Source: an uncultured Aliarcobacter sp. (GTDB lineage: Bacteria > Campylobacterota > Campylobacteria > Campylobacterales > Arcobacteraceae). From it: a stretch of DNA of 12,576 nucleotides. The position numbers and the translations under genes were made by a program. Under the pieces are notes generated by a model. It was not told where the DNA came from and searched no databases. It was given only the letters and a program-made list of their open reading frames with translations. Positions within the stretch are counted from its first letter, which is position 1, and the number at the start of each line of letters is the position of its first letter. This document shows, one piece after another, positions 1 through 7,295 of this stretch. The DNA lies in contig CANRCH010000040.1 of NCBI GenBank assembly GCA_947629065.1, positions 1-12,576 on the forward strand, written 5' to 3'.

Positions 1-463
1 TTTAATACTCTAAAAAAATAATTTTAAACATAAATTCTATAATAATGCATATATATAATCCTTCTTAATAGTAAATTACATATTTTATCATTATGAATCC
101 TATTTTATAGTAATGTTCATAAGTACATAATAAAAAACAATTTGAATTTAGAAGAATCTTTTTAAAAAGAAATTGTATGTATTTTTTATAACATTTATAT
201 AATAACTATTTTAAAAGATAAAATTATAAAAATATTTTTTGTCTTAATGTTATAAAACATACAGTAGATAAATATTTAATTATTATTATTTATTTAAATT
301 TATATTTTTCTAATATTTACATTTTGTTAAATTTATATTTAATAGCTATATATTCTGCTTATTATTTACCATATAGAATTAAAATATATTTTATATTATT
401 TAAAATACTATTATTTTAATGTATTTATGTAAGATTTAATTGATATTTAATGTGTAAAATACT
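1..463. other. gene-free, extremely AT-rich intergenic stretch
   Basis: I see no credible gene, RNA or mobile element here. A hand count over positions 1-460 gives about 56 G or C bases, or roughly 12%, far below the neighbouring genes. Stops are dense in all frames, no Shine-Dalgarno plus start pair leads an open frame, and no tRNA-like GC stems are visible. The only structure noted is an imperfect inverted repeat at 174-263, listed separately. The stretch lies downstream of the glyS operon terminator, so it is probably a true intergenic spacer, with its other flanking gene outside the window. Confidence 0.6.
174..263. repeat. imperfect inverted repeat
   Basis: The left arm at 174-195 (TGTATGT, then ATTT, then TTTATAACATT) is complementary to the right arm at 246-263 (AATGTTATAAAACATACA), apart from a 4-base bulge in the left arm. 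About 50 bases separate the arms. There are 18 paired positions including several G/C pairs, which is more than AT-richness alone readily gives, but the biological meaning is unknown. Confidence 0.4.
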
Positions 464-500
464 TTTAATCTATTTAAAGCAAAGCTTTAAATAGATTAAA
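464..500 (-). terminator. glyS operon terminator hairpin overlapping the stop codon
   Basis: Arms 464-480 and 484-500 form a perfect 17-bp palindrome with a 3-base loop. The stem contains the glyS stop codon (496-498), so the last codons of glyS fold into the hairpin. On the minus strand the hairpin is followed by AGTATTTT rather than a clean run of Us, so it is a good stem with a weak tail. It is probably the end of the ribA-to-glyS transcript. It could also act as a 3'-end stabilising structure. Confidence 0.65.
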
Positions 501-2508
501 TAGTGATTTCCTTTATATCTGCAATATTTCTAAATCCAAGATATACTTTTGCTATTAAGTTTTTTCTATTTGTTTTTATTTTTTCATCTTCATGATTTAC
601 AAATACATTATCAAAAAATGCATCAAGCTGTGGTTTTAGTGCAAAAAGTGCATCTAGTTCTTCATCATAAGTTTCAAAATATTTGTTTTCTATAGATATA
701 AAACTATTGTAAAGGTTTCTCTCTTCAGCTTGTTCAAAAAGGCTTATATCAATCTCTAGGCTATCACCTTTAATATCCTTTATAATATTTGCAACTCTAT
801 TAAATGTAGTTGTGTACTCTTTAAAATTATCACTTTCAACTATTGGATTAAGTGCTTCAATTTTTTGTGAGATTTTATAAATATTGCTCTCACCACTACT
901 TAAAACAGCTTTTAAAACAGTTGGATTTACATTAAATATTTTATAGAATCTCTCTTCAAAAAACTCATTTAAAACTTTTAAATCTAAGTTTGTATATAAA
1001 TTTTGTAAATCTTGGAAGATTTGTTTGTAATTAATATTTAATTTATGCTCAATTGCTATTTTTACAACTCCAAAAGCAGCTCGTCTAAGTGCATAAGGGT
1101 CTTTTGAACCTGTAGGAATTTTTCCTGCACTAAAAAGTGCCATAAGATTATCAATTTTATTTGACAATGCAACAATACTTGAAAAAATAGTGCTTGGAAG
1201 TTCGCTATTTTCACCACTTGGAAGATATTGCTCTTTTAATGCTAAAGATATTTTTTCATCTCTGTTTTCTAGTTTACTATAGTAATAACCCATAAGCCCT
1301 TGAAGTTCTGTAAACTCATAAACCATTTCACTCATTAAATCAGCTTTACTTAACATTACAGCTTCATTTAAAAGTTCAATATCACTATAATTTAGTTTTT
1401 GTGCCAAATATGATGCAATTTTTGCTTCTCTTTCGCATTTGTCATAAACTGTTCCCAAACCTTCAACAAATAGAAGATTTTTTAATCCGTCATTTTTTAA
1501 ACCATTTCTTATATCATTTTTATAGAAGAACATAGCATCTGCAAGTCTAGGTCTTAAAACTTTCTCATTTCCAGAGATTATATATCCAAAATCATCTGTT
1601 AGGGCATTTGAAACTACCACAAAATTATTTGTAAGTTTTCCATCTTTATAAACTGCAAAATATCTTTGGTGCTCTTTCATAGATGTAACTATTACTTCAC
1701 TTGGAAGCTCTAAAAACTCTTCATCAAATTTTCCAATAAGTGCAGTTGGATACTCTGTAATTGCTACAACTTCATCTAAAAGTTCTAAATCAAGCTCAAC
1801 TTGAACACTATGTCTTTGTTCAATTTCTTTAATTTGATCTAAAATTTTTTTTCTTCTTTCATCTTGATATAAGATTACACCATATTTATCAAGTTTACAG
1901 AAATAATCACCAGCAAAATCAAATAAAAATGGCTCATAAGACTCCATTCTATGCCCATAAGAGAAGTTTTGAGATTTAACTCCTAAAAGTTCACCATCAA
2001 CTAACTCATCACCTAGCATTATTGATAAAAATCTAATAGGTCTTATAAAGCTATCTGTTCTACTTCCCCATCTCATAGATTTTCCAAAGCTTAAAGATGA
2101 GATAAACTCATTTACCATATCATTTAAAAGAGTATTTGCACTGCTTCCTTTTAACTCTTTTTTATAGTATAAAACTTCACCTTTTCCTAAATCTTTAAAC
2201 TCTAACTCTTCAACATTTGCACCACATTTTTTTGCAAAACCAAGAGCTGCAGGAGTAAACTTTCCATCTTTAAATGCAATATTTTTAGGCGCACCTATAA
2301 GCTCTTCAACACTATCTTCTTGTTTTACTAAAAACTCTCTATGCCATAAAACCATTCTTCTTGGAGTATAAAAAAACTCGAAATCACATAAAAGTCTATT
2401 TTTTTCTAAAATATCACTCCATTTTTTATCTATATGTTGTAACTCTTTTAAAAATGGAATAGCTGGAAGTTCCTCAACTCCAATTTCAATTAATAGTGGT
2501 TTTCTCAT
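496..2508 (-). CDS. glyS: glycine--tRNA ligase beta subunit
   Basis: This is the beta subunit of the heterotetrameric (alpha2beta2) bacterial glycyl-tRNA synthetase, which charges tRNA-Gly in the cytoplasm. The 670-aa length is normal for the family. The N terminus shows the family start LLIEIGVEELPA, followed by TPRRMVL near residues 48-54 and SMRWGSR near 145-150. The C terminus has the family anticodon-binding pattern (LFALKPQLDAFFDNVFVN and later NRKNLIAKVYLGFRNIADI). The catalytic alpha subunit (glyQ) is not in the window, so the two subunits are encoded apart. The ATG at 2508 follows an AGGAG box (2516-2520) at good spacing. The start overlaps the preceding 55-aa gene by ATGA, which implies translational coupling. 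It is the last gene of the ribA operon. Confidence 0.97.
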   Translation of the reverse strand: MRKPLLIEIGVEELPAIPFLKELQHIDKKWSDILEKNRLLCDFEFFYTPRRMVLWHREFLVKQEDSVEELIGAPKNIAFKDGKFTPAALGFAKKCGANVEELEFKDLGKGEVLYYKKELKGSSANTLLNDMVNEFISSLSFGKSMRWGSRTDSFIRPIRFLSIMLGDELVDGELLGVKSQNFSYGHRMESYEPFLFDFAGDYFCKLDKYGVILYQDERRKKILDQIKEIEQRHSVQVELDLELLDEVVAITEYPTALIGKFDEEFLELPSEVIVTSMKEHQRYFAVYKDGKLTNNFVVVSNALTDDFGYIISGNEKVLRPRLADAMFFYKNDIRNGLKNDGLKNLLFVEGLGTVYDKCEREAKIASYLAQKLNYSDIELLNEAVMLSKADLMSEMVYEFTELQGLMGYYYSKLENRDEKISLALKEQYLPSGENSELPSTIFSSIVALSNKIDNLMALFSAGKIPTGSKDPYALRRAAFGVVKIAIEHKLNINYKQIFQDLQNLYTNLDLKVLNEFFEERFYKIFNVNPTVLKAVLSSGESNIYKISQKIEALNPIVESDNFKEYTTTFNRVANIIKDIKGDSLEIDISLFEQAEERNLYNSFISIENKYFETYDEELDALFALKPQLDAFFDNVFVNHEDEKIKTNRKNLIAKVYLGFRNIADIKEITI

Positions 2509-2672
2509 AGTTTTTCTCCTTTATTTTGCTCATTTTTTATATCTTCTGTATCTTCTTGTTCGGCTAACTTATCTGTATGTTTTTTTATTTGTTGTCTATT
2601 AAAATTTATAATAAACATAGCCAACATAAATATAAACAATCCCCAAACAATAATATCTAAAATCTCTTTCAT
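2505..2672 (-). CDS. small single-pass membrane protein (55 aa), unknown function
   Basis: This is a short gene filling the space between the 123-aa gene and glyS. It reads MKEILDIIVWGLFIFMLAMF and onward, then a charged tail ending KGEKL. Residues 5-24 form one hydrophobic helix. Residues 25-55 are rich in K, E, D and Q and could form a cytoplasmic helix. Its ATG overlaps the upstream stop (ATGA, 2669-2672), and its own TGA overlaps the glyS ATG (ATGA, 2505-2508). The glyS Shine-Dalgarno lies inside its last codons. This double overlap and the operon context are the main evidence that it is real. I do not recognise a family. The size and layout resemble small membrane subunits such as CcoQ, but there is no sequence basis for that assignment. 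It could serve partly as a coupling leader for glyS. Confidence 0.75.
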   Translation of the reverse strand: MKEILDIIVWGLFIFMLAMFIINFNRQQIKKHTDKLAEQEDTEDIKNEQNKGEKL

Positions 2673-3040
2673 AATAAACTCTCTTTATATATAACTCCAT
2701 CAATTTCAACTTTTGCAATATCTTCAAACTCATCATTTGTTTCAATTATTGCCAAAACTTTTGAATCAAACATATAGTTTTCTGCTATTTTTTGAATTTT
2801 TTTTGCCAATTTTTTCTCTGCAATAATATATTTTGCATTTAAAGCATTTGCATAAATTGCCTCTTTTATTGATTCTATTTTAACTGCAAAATCTAAAGAG
2901 TTTTCAAAGCAATATTTTAATATTTCATCATTAAAAAGAAAATATAGTGTTGAATTTGCTTCTGTATTTTTAATCTCATCAATATTTGAAATCTTAAAAA
3001 ATTTAGCACTTGGTACTAATTTATCACCAATTATTATCAT
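2669..3040 (-). CDS. conserved-looking hypothetical protein, 123 aa
   Basis: This is a soluble protein I cannot assign. It begins MIIIGDKLVPSAKFFKI and alternates predicted beta strands (TLYFLF, YIIAEK, VLAIIE, VEIDGVIYK) with helices (SIKEAIYANALNA, LAKKIQKIAENY), suggesting a small alpha/beta fold. There is no signal peptide, membrane helix or cysteine pair; its single cysteine lies in the middle. I chose the ATG at 3040 rather than an in-frame GTG at 3061. The ATG follows AGGTG at suitable spacing and gives the same ATGA overlap with the upstream gene that the next two junctions show. It sits between a zinc-ribbon membrane protein and the 55-aa/glyS pair, so it is co-expressed with translation and riboflavin genes. 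No function is proposed. Confidence 0.85.
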   Translation of the reverse strand: MIIIGDKLVPSAKFFKISNIDEIKNTEANSTLYFLFNDEILKYCFENSLDFAVKIESIKEAIYANALNAKYIIAEKKLAKKIQKIAENYMFDSKVLAIIETNDEFEDIAKVEIDGVIYKESLL

Positions 3041-3255
3041 TTTACACCTTTTTTTAAGCACTCTTTAGAACAAAAAAATCTTCCATTGCTTAAAATCATC
3101 TCTTTTTGAGAAGTAAAAACACCACAAGCTGGACATTCAATCATCTCATCGCTTATTAATTTATCATCTTTTTTATCTACTTTTCTACTTTTTTTGAAAA
3201 ATAAAAGATAGATTACAAATAGTGCTAAAACCAATAATATTATCTTTCCTAGCAT
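3037..3255 (-). CDS. PP0621-like small membrane protein with a zinc ribbon
   Basis: This 72-aa protein has one N-terminal membrane helix (residues 4-20, IILLVLALFVIYLLFF), a basic/charged linker, and a C-terminal Cys4 site: C41 and C44 in CPACG, and C62 and C66 in FCSKEC. The layout of a short helix, linker and CxxC...CxxxC matches the small bacterial family usually called PP0621-like, whose role is not established. Metal binding is inferred from the cysteine spacing. The cytoplasmic or periplasmic side of the metal site cannot be fixed from sequence, although the KKSRK stretch after the helix favours a cytoplasmic C terminus. The gene overlaps the rsmG stop by 7 bases (3249-3255) and the following ATG by 4, so it is embedded in the operon. 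Confidence 0.85.
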   Translation of the reverse strand: MLGKIILLVLALFVIYLLFFKKSRKVDKKDDKLISDEMIECPACGVFTSQKEMILSNGRFFCSKECLKKGVK

Positions 3256-3839
3256 TCTTTTCCTTTTATATATAAGTAGTTTCTATCATCTTTTGAAACT
3301 ATTTTATAGTTATTTATTTTTGCCGTTTCAAGCTCATCATCTAGCATACTTCCTTTATAAAAAAGGTATGAAGAACTAGATTTTTTTATATTTGAAGTTA
3401 TATCTAAAAGTAGTTTTGTGTTTGTAACAGCCCTACTTGTGATTAAATCTACTTCTAAATCTTCTACATCTTCAACTCTTTTTTGTAAAACTTTTAGATT
3501 TTTTAATCCTAAACTAGCTTTTACAAAATTTAAAAAAGACACTCTTTTGACCCTTGGTTCTATTAGATAGATATCTTTTTCTTTGTAGTACATAGCAAGT
3601 ATTAACCCAGGAAACCCAGCTCCCGTTCCAATATCTGCTAAACTTTCAAAATCTTCCAAAAACTCTATTGGATAGATTGAATCAATTATGTTTTTTTCAA
3701 TACTACTTTGCTCTAAATTTCCTGTAAGATTGTGAATTTTACCCCATTTTTGAAGTAAAGATATGAAAATTTCACAAGATTTTATAAAATCATCGTCTAA
3801 GCTTAGATTATATTTTTTTATTAATGTTTTTAAACTCAA
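3249..3839 (-). CDS. rsmG: 16S rRNA (guanine(527)-N(7))-methyltransferase RsmG
   Basis: RsmG (GidB) uses S-adenosylmethionine to methylate N7 of G527 in 16S rRNA; loss of this activity is known to give low-level streptomycin resistance in other bacteria. The 196-aa protein has the family's helical N terminus with KIHNLTG (34-40), the SAM-binding loop ADIGTGAGFPGL (68-79), the EPRVKRVSFL segment (94-103) and SRAV (135-138). The start is a TTG at 3839 that overlaps the ribA stop (TTGA). No ATG or strong Shine-Dalgarno is seen nearby, so initiation probably depends on ribosomes finishing ribA. It lies second in the operon. Confidence 0.95.
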   Translation of the reverse strand: MSLKTLIKKYNLSLDDDFIKSCEIFISLLQKWGKIHNLTGNLEQSSIEKNIIDSIYPIEFLEDFESLADIGTGAGFPGLILAMYYKEKDIYLIEPRVKRVSFLNFVKASLGLKNLKVLQKRVEDVEDLEVDLITSRAVTNTKLLLDITSNIKKSSSSYLFYKGSMLDDELETAKINNYKIVSKDDRNYLYIKGKEC

Positions 3840-4414
3840 TTTAATAGGTGTCCCATTTTCTCTTTTTTTGTTTTTAAATACTCTTTATTATAGCAGTTTG
3901 GTTCTACAATTGTAGGAATTCGCTCTACTATTTGTACATCTAAACTCTCCAAAAACTCTAGTTTTGCAGGATTATTTGTAAGAATATTTATCTTTTTTAT
4001 ATTTAAATCTTTTAAAATATACTCAACTATGCTATATTCTCTCTCATCTTCTTTAAATCCAAGTGCCAAATTTGCTTCAATTGTATCTTTTCCACTATCT
4101 TGCAAACTATAAGCATTTACCTTGTTTAAAAGCCCAATATTTCGCCCCTCTTGTCTATGATATATTATCATTCCACCGTTTTTCGCAATATAGCTAATAG
4201 CAAGTTCTAGTTGCTTTTGACAATCACACTTTATACTTCCAAAAACATCGCCTGTAAGGCACTCTGAATGAATTCTAAGATTTACAACATCATTATTAGA
4301 GAAGTTTTCACTTAATAGTACTAAATGCTCTTGATTATCTTGTTTATATGCTTTTATTTTAAAATTTCCATGTTTTGTAGGCAGGTTTGCTAAATTTGAT
4401 TTAATTATATTCAT
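3836..4414 (-). CDS. ribA: GTP cyclohydrolase II
   Basis: RibA converts GTP to 2,5-diamino-6-ribosylamino-pyrimidinone phosphate, formate and pyrophosphate, the first step of riboflavin synthesis, in the cytoplasm. The 192-aa protein is of stand-alone length, not a RibBA fusion. The zinc ligands are C52, C63 and C65 (ECLTGDVFGSIKCDC). The YHRQEGRNIGL motif (85-95) holds the catalytic Tyr/Arg, DTIEAN is at 110-115, LTNNP at 145-149, and the C-terminal KMGHLLN is as in E. coli RibA. It is the first gene of a six-gene operon, transcribed divergently from hemB across 61 bases. A TATAAT lies about 37 bases upstream of the ATG. RibA is complete and all key residues are present. Confidence 0.97.
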   Translation of the reverse strand: MNIIKSNLANLPTKHGNFKIKAYKQDNQEHLVLLSENFSNNDVVNLRIHSECLTGDVFGSIKCDCQKQLELAISYIAKNGGMIIYHRQEGRNIGLLNKVNAYSLQDSGKDTIEANLALGFKEDEREYSIVEYILKDLNIKKINILTNNPAKLEFLESLDVQIVERIPTIVEPNCYNKEYLKTKKEKMGHLLN

Positions 4415-4438
4415 TTGTTACTTTAAACCTTAACTTGT

Positions 4439-4444
4439 TAAAAT
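4439..4444 (+). promoter_or_regulatory. possible -10 element for hemB
   Basis: The plus strand reads TAAAAT about 32 bases upstream of the hemB ATG, with a T-containing upstream segment. It differs from the consensus at one position and lies in AT-rich DNA, so it is a candidate only. It falls 7 bases from the ribA -10 in the opposite orientation. Confidence 0.35.
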
Positions 4445-4450
4445 CGCAAG

Positions 4451-4456
4451 ATTATA
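4451..4456 (-). promoter_or_regulatory. likely -10 element for the ribA operon
   Basis: The minus strand reads a perfect TATAAT here, preceded by TTGGA and a T-rich stretch. Campylobacterota housekeeping promoters typically have a good -10 and no conserved -35. Transcription would start near 4444 and leave a leader of about 30 bases before the ribA ATG at 4414. The element overlaps the upstream region of hemB, so the two genes may share or compete for RNA polymerase. Confidence 0.55.
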
Positions 4457-4475
4457 TCCAAAAGAGGTAAATATT

Positions 4476-5453
4476 ATGTTTAAGCGATTTAGAAGATTAA
4501 GATTAAATGAAACTTTAAGAAATTTAGTTCAAGAAACAACTTTAAGTAAAAATGATTTTATATATCCACTATTTGTAAAAGAAGGAAGTGGAATAAAAGT
4601 AGAAGTTTCATCTATGCCAGGTGTATTTCAAATGAGTATTGATGAGATTTTAAAAGAGTGTGAATATTTGCAAAAAATTGGACTTAACTCTATTATACTT
4701 TTTGCAATTCCAGATTTAAAAGACTCTGTTGGAAGTGAGTGTTTAGACGAGCAAAGCATTATAGCAAGAACAATTAGAGCTATTAAAGAGAAATTTCCAA
4801 ATATGTTTATAGTTACTGATTTATGTTTTTGTGAATATACAGATCACGGACATTGTGGAATACTAGATCCTAAGACTGAGAGTGTTCACAATGACAAAAC
4901 TCTGGAGATTTCAGCACAACAAGCACTAGTTCATGCACGAGCAGGTGCAAATATGATAGCACCAAGTGGAATGATGGACGGAATTATAAAAACTCTAAGA
5001 AATACTTTAGATGAAAATGGTTTTGAAAATCTTCCAATAATGGCATACTCTACAAAATTTGCTAGTGGATATTATGGTCCTTTTAGAGATGTGGCTGAAT
5101 CAACTCCATCTTTTGGAGATAGAAGAACATATCAAATGGATGTTGCAAATAGATTAGAAGCTATAAATGAATCTATTGAAGATGAAAAAGAGGGAGCTGA
5201 TATTTTAATGGTAAAACCAGCCTTAGCATTTTTGGATATTGTAAGAGATATTAGAAATGAGACAAAATTGCCACTTTGTGTTTATAATGTAAGTGGTGAA
5301 TATGCAATGATAAAACACGCAGGACTTGCTGGATTAATAGATTATGAAAGAGTTGTAATGGAGACTATGATAGCTTTTAAAAGAGCTGGTGCAAATATTA
5401 TAATATCATATCATGCAAAAGAGGTTTGTGAGATTTTAAATAGAGATAATTAA
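4476..5453 (+). CDS. hemB: porphobilinogen synthase (delta-aminolevulinic acid dehydratase)
   Basis: HemB joins two molecules of 5-aminolevulinate to make porphobilinogen, the pyrrole precursor of haem, sirohaem and cobalamin. The 325-aa length matches E. coli (324 aa). The zinc-binding segment [16 protein letters not shown] carries C117, C119 and C127, so this is a zinc-cysteine type rather than the magnesium/aspartate type. The Schiff-base lysines are K194 ([13 protein letters not shown]) and K247 (MVKPALAF). The ATG at 4476 has an AGAGG box at 4463-4467 with 8-base spacing. The gene is divergent from ribA and is followed by its own terminator, so it appears monocistronic. Confidence 0.98.
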   Translation: MFKRFRRLRLNETLRNLVQETTLSKNDFIYPLFVKEGSGIKVEVSSMPGVFQMSIDEILKECEYLQKIGLNSIILFAIPDLKDSVGSECLDEQSIIARTIRAIKEKFPNMFIVTDLCFCEYTDHGHCGILDPKTESVHNDKTLEISAQQALVHARAGANMIAPSGMMDGIIKTLRNTLDENGFENLPIMAYSTKFASGYYGPFRDVAESTPSFGDRRTYQMDVANRLEAINESIEDEKEGADILMVKPALAFLDIVRDIRNETKLPLCVYNVSGEYAMIKHAGLAGLIDYERVVMETMIAFKRAGANIIISYHAKEVCEILNRDN

Positions 5454-5470
5454 TTTTATCTCTATTTTTT
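5438..5470 (+). terminator. intrinsic terminator of hemB, overlapping its stop codon
   Basis: Arms 5438-5449 (AAATAGAGATAA) and 5456-5467 (TTATCTCTATTT) form a perfect 12-bp stem with a 6-base loop, and the right arm runs into a T6 tract (5465-5470). The hemB stop codon (5451-5453) lies in the loop. The following kinase gene starts only 13 bases after the T tract. Confidence 0.75.
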
Positions 5471-5483
5471 ACTTTAATAAATT

Positions 5484-6551
5484 ATGAACAACTACCAAAA
5501 AGCAATTGAAAACTCAAATATAGTATCAAAAACAGATACAAATGGAATAATTACCTTTGTAAATGATGAGTTTTGTACCCTTTTTGGATATACAAAAGAT
5601 GAGCTTATAGGGAAAAATCACAATATTGTAAGACATCCAGATACTCCAAAAGAGAATTTTCAAGATTTATGGAAAACAATTTTAGAAAAAAAAGTTTTTA
5701 AATCAACAGTTAAAAACCTTACAAAAGATAAAAAAACAGTATATTTAAATACAACTATTTGCCCTATTTTAGATGAACAAGGTGAGATTTTAGAGTTTAT
5801 AGCAATTAGATATGATGTTACAAATGAAATAATGCTTCAAAAAGAGTTTAAAAATCAACAAGAGTTACTGTTTTTACAATCAAGAATGGCAAGTTTAGGG
5901 CAAATGTTAGCAAATATCTCTCATCAATGGCGACAACCTTTGATGGAGTTAAATTTAACACTTTTTAATCTAAAAAAAGCTCACGAAAAAAATGAAAACA
6001 GAGAGTTTTTAGAACTATATCAAGATAGTAAAGATTTAATTTCTTCAATGTCAAATACTATTGAAGATTTTAAAAACTTCTTTTCACCTCAAAAAGAGAA
6101 ATCAAACTTTTTACTAAACCAAGCTATACAAAATGCCTTAAAAATCCTACAATCTACAATCAAAGATGAAAAGATAGAAATAAATTTTAGTGTAATAAAA
6201 GATGTTGAAGTTTATGGAATAGAAAATGAACTTGTGCAAGTATTAGTAAATATTTTGCAAAATTCAAAAGATGCGTTTATTAGTAAAAATATTCAAAATA
6301 GAAAAATAATTATAAACTCATATAAAGATGAAAATAATATTTTTTTAGAGTTCATTGATAATGCTCTAGGAGTTGAAGATGAGTTTTTAGATAGAATATT
6401 TGAACCATATTTTACAAGTAAACATCAAAGCACTGGAACAGGTCTTGGATTATTTATCTCAAAAATAATTTTAGAAAAAAGTTTTTCAGCCGAGATTTTA
6501 CATAAAAATATAGAATATGGTTCAAAATTTACAATAAAATTTCCTATTTGA
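5484..6551 (+). CDS. PAS-domain sensor histidine kinase, soluble
   Basis: This 355-aa sensor kinase passes phosphate to the response regulator encoded next to it. There is no signal peptide or membrane helix, so it senses a cytoplasmic cue. The N-terminal PAS domain (about 8-115) contains the Aer-like segment FGYTKDELIGKNHNIVRHPD (34-53), a type often linked to redox or flavin sensing; that link is family inference. A short coiled linker leads to the H box ISHQWRQPL with phospho-acceptor H147, then the N box NILQNSKDAF (256-265), the G1 box DNALG (292-296), FEPYF and the GTGLGLF loop (318-324). All catalytic boxes are intact. No Shine-Dalgarno precedes the ATG, which sits 13 bases after the hemB terminator, so expression may use a leaderless or very short-leader message. 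It overlaps the regulator gene. Confidence 0.93.
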   Translation: MNNYQKAIENSNIVSKTDTNGIITFVNDEFCTLFGYTKDELIGKNHNIVRHPDTPKENFQDLWKTILEKKVFKSTVKNLTKDKKTVYLNTTICPILDEQGEILEFIAIRYDVTNEIMLQKEFKNQQELLFLQSRMASLGQMLANISHQWRQPLMELNLTLFNLKKAHEKNENREFLELYQDSKDLISSMSNTIEDFKNFFSPQKEKSNFLLNQAIQNALKILQSTIKDEKIEINFSVIKDVEVYGIENELVQVLVNILQNSKDAFISKNIQNRKIIINSYKDENNIFLEFIDNALGVEDEFLDRIFEPYFTSKHQSTGTGLGLFISKIILEKSFSAEILHKNIEYGSKFTIKFPI

Positions 6552-7225
6552 AAGCAAAATATATGAAAAATCTAAAAGTTTTAATAGTTGAAGATGAACA
6601 AAAATTAGCAAAACTTCTTCAAAAATCGATTCAAGATATGTTTTATAAAGTAATAATTGCAAAAGATGGTCTTGAAGGATTTAAAAAATATCAGACTTTT
6701 AAACCAGATTTAATAATTAGTGATATTTTAATGCCAAACCTTGATGGTTTAGAGATGAGTAAGCAAATACGGTTTGAAAATAGCGAAATTCCAATAATAA
6801 TTTTAAGTGCTCATAGTGAAAAAGAGAGACTTTTAATGGCAATTGATTTACATATAAATAAATATTTTATAAAACCTTTTGATATTGAAGAGTTTATAGA
6901 GTTTTTAAAACTTATTTCAAAAAATATAAACAAATCAAAATCTATAAAACTAAAAGATGATTTTGTTTTTAATAACAACACAAGAAATCTATATAAAAAT
7001 GATACTTTGGTAAATCTTACAAAAAAAGAGAGAGAATTTATTGAAGCACTTATAGAAAATAGTGGTGAACCACTCGAAGATGAAAAAATCAAAAATTTAC
7101 TTTGGAGTGGCGAAGAATCAAGCGATGAAAGGCTTAGAACTTTTATAAAAAGATTAAGAGTAAAAACTTCAAAGAATCTAATTGAAAATGTATCTTCAAG
7201 AGGTTATTTAATTGAAATATTATAA
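6548..7225 (+). CDS. OmpR/PhoB-family response regulator
   Basis: This is the partner regulator of the upstream kinase. The receiver domain begins KVLIVEDEQKLAKLL. Numbering from the ATG at 6563, the acidic pair is E10/D11, the phospho-acceptor is D54 (IISDILMPNLDG), the switch residue is S82 (ILSAHSEK) and the conserved lysine is K104 (YFIKPFD). The C-terminal half is a winged helix of the Trans_Reg_C type (LTKKEREFIEALIENSG through FIKRLRVKT and ENVSSRGYLIEIL), so it binds DNA. The listed start is a TTG at 6548 overlapping the kinase stop as TTGA, the arrangement also seen at two other junctions here. The ATG at 6563 (MKNLKVLIVEDE) is an equally reasonable start. Target genes are unknown. 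Confidence 0.93.
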   Translation: MKAKYMKNLKVLIVEDEQKLAKLLQKSIQDMFYKVIIAKDGLEGFKKYQTFKPDLIISDILMPNLDGLEMSKQIRFENSEIPIIILSAHSEKERLLMAIDLHINKYFIKPFDIEEFIEFLKLISKNINKSKSIKLKDDFVFNNNTRNLYKNDTLVNLTKKEREFIEALIENSGEPLEDEKIKNLLWSGEESSDERLRTFIKRLRVKTSKNLIENVSSRGYLIEIL

Positions 7226-7295
7226 ATTCCTTGTACATCTGATAAAATATTCATTCCTACAAGTTTAAGCCCATCTATGAAAAAAGAAATAAATT
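7226..7295. other. convergent intergenic segment, possible coding remnant
   Basis: This 70-base gap lies between the regulator (plus) and the transporter (minus). It is less AT-rich than the left-end spacer. The minus strand carries a short open frame between stops, reading FFIDGLKLVGMNIL and then SDVQGIYNI, which looks protein-like but has no start or ribosome-binding site. No clear bidirectional terminator is present; only a very short A/T palindrome near 7289-7303 is visible. Confidence 0.3.

Noticed and set aside
1..463. Replication origin or tRNA in the AT-rich left end
   Set aside because: No cluster of DnaA-box-like sites and no GC-rich cloverleaf stems were seen; high AT content alone is not evidence.
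3041..3061. Longer form of the 123-aa protein starting at GTG 3061
   Set aside because: The ATG at 3040 has the better ribosome-binding box and gives the same ATGA overlap as the adjacent junctions; the extension MLKKRCK merely overlaps the upstream gene further.
6811..7092. Minus-strand 93-codon open frame inside the response regulator
   Set aside because: It is antisense to an intact receiver/winged-helix gene, has low-complexity Ser/Phe composition, and has no supporting start context.
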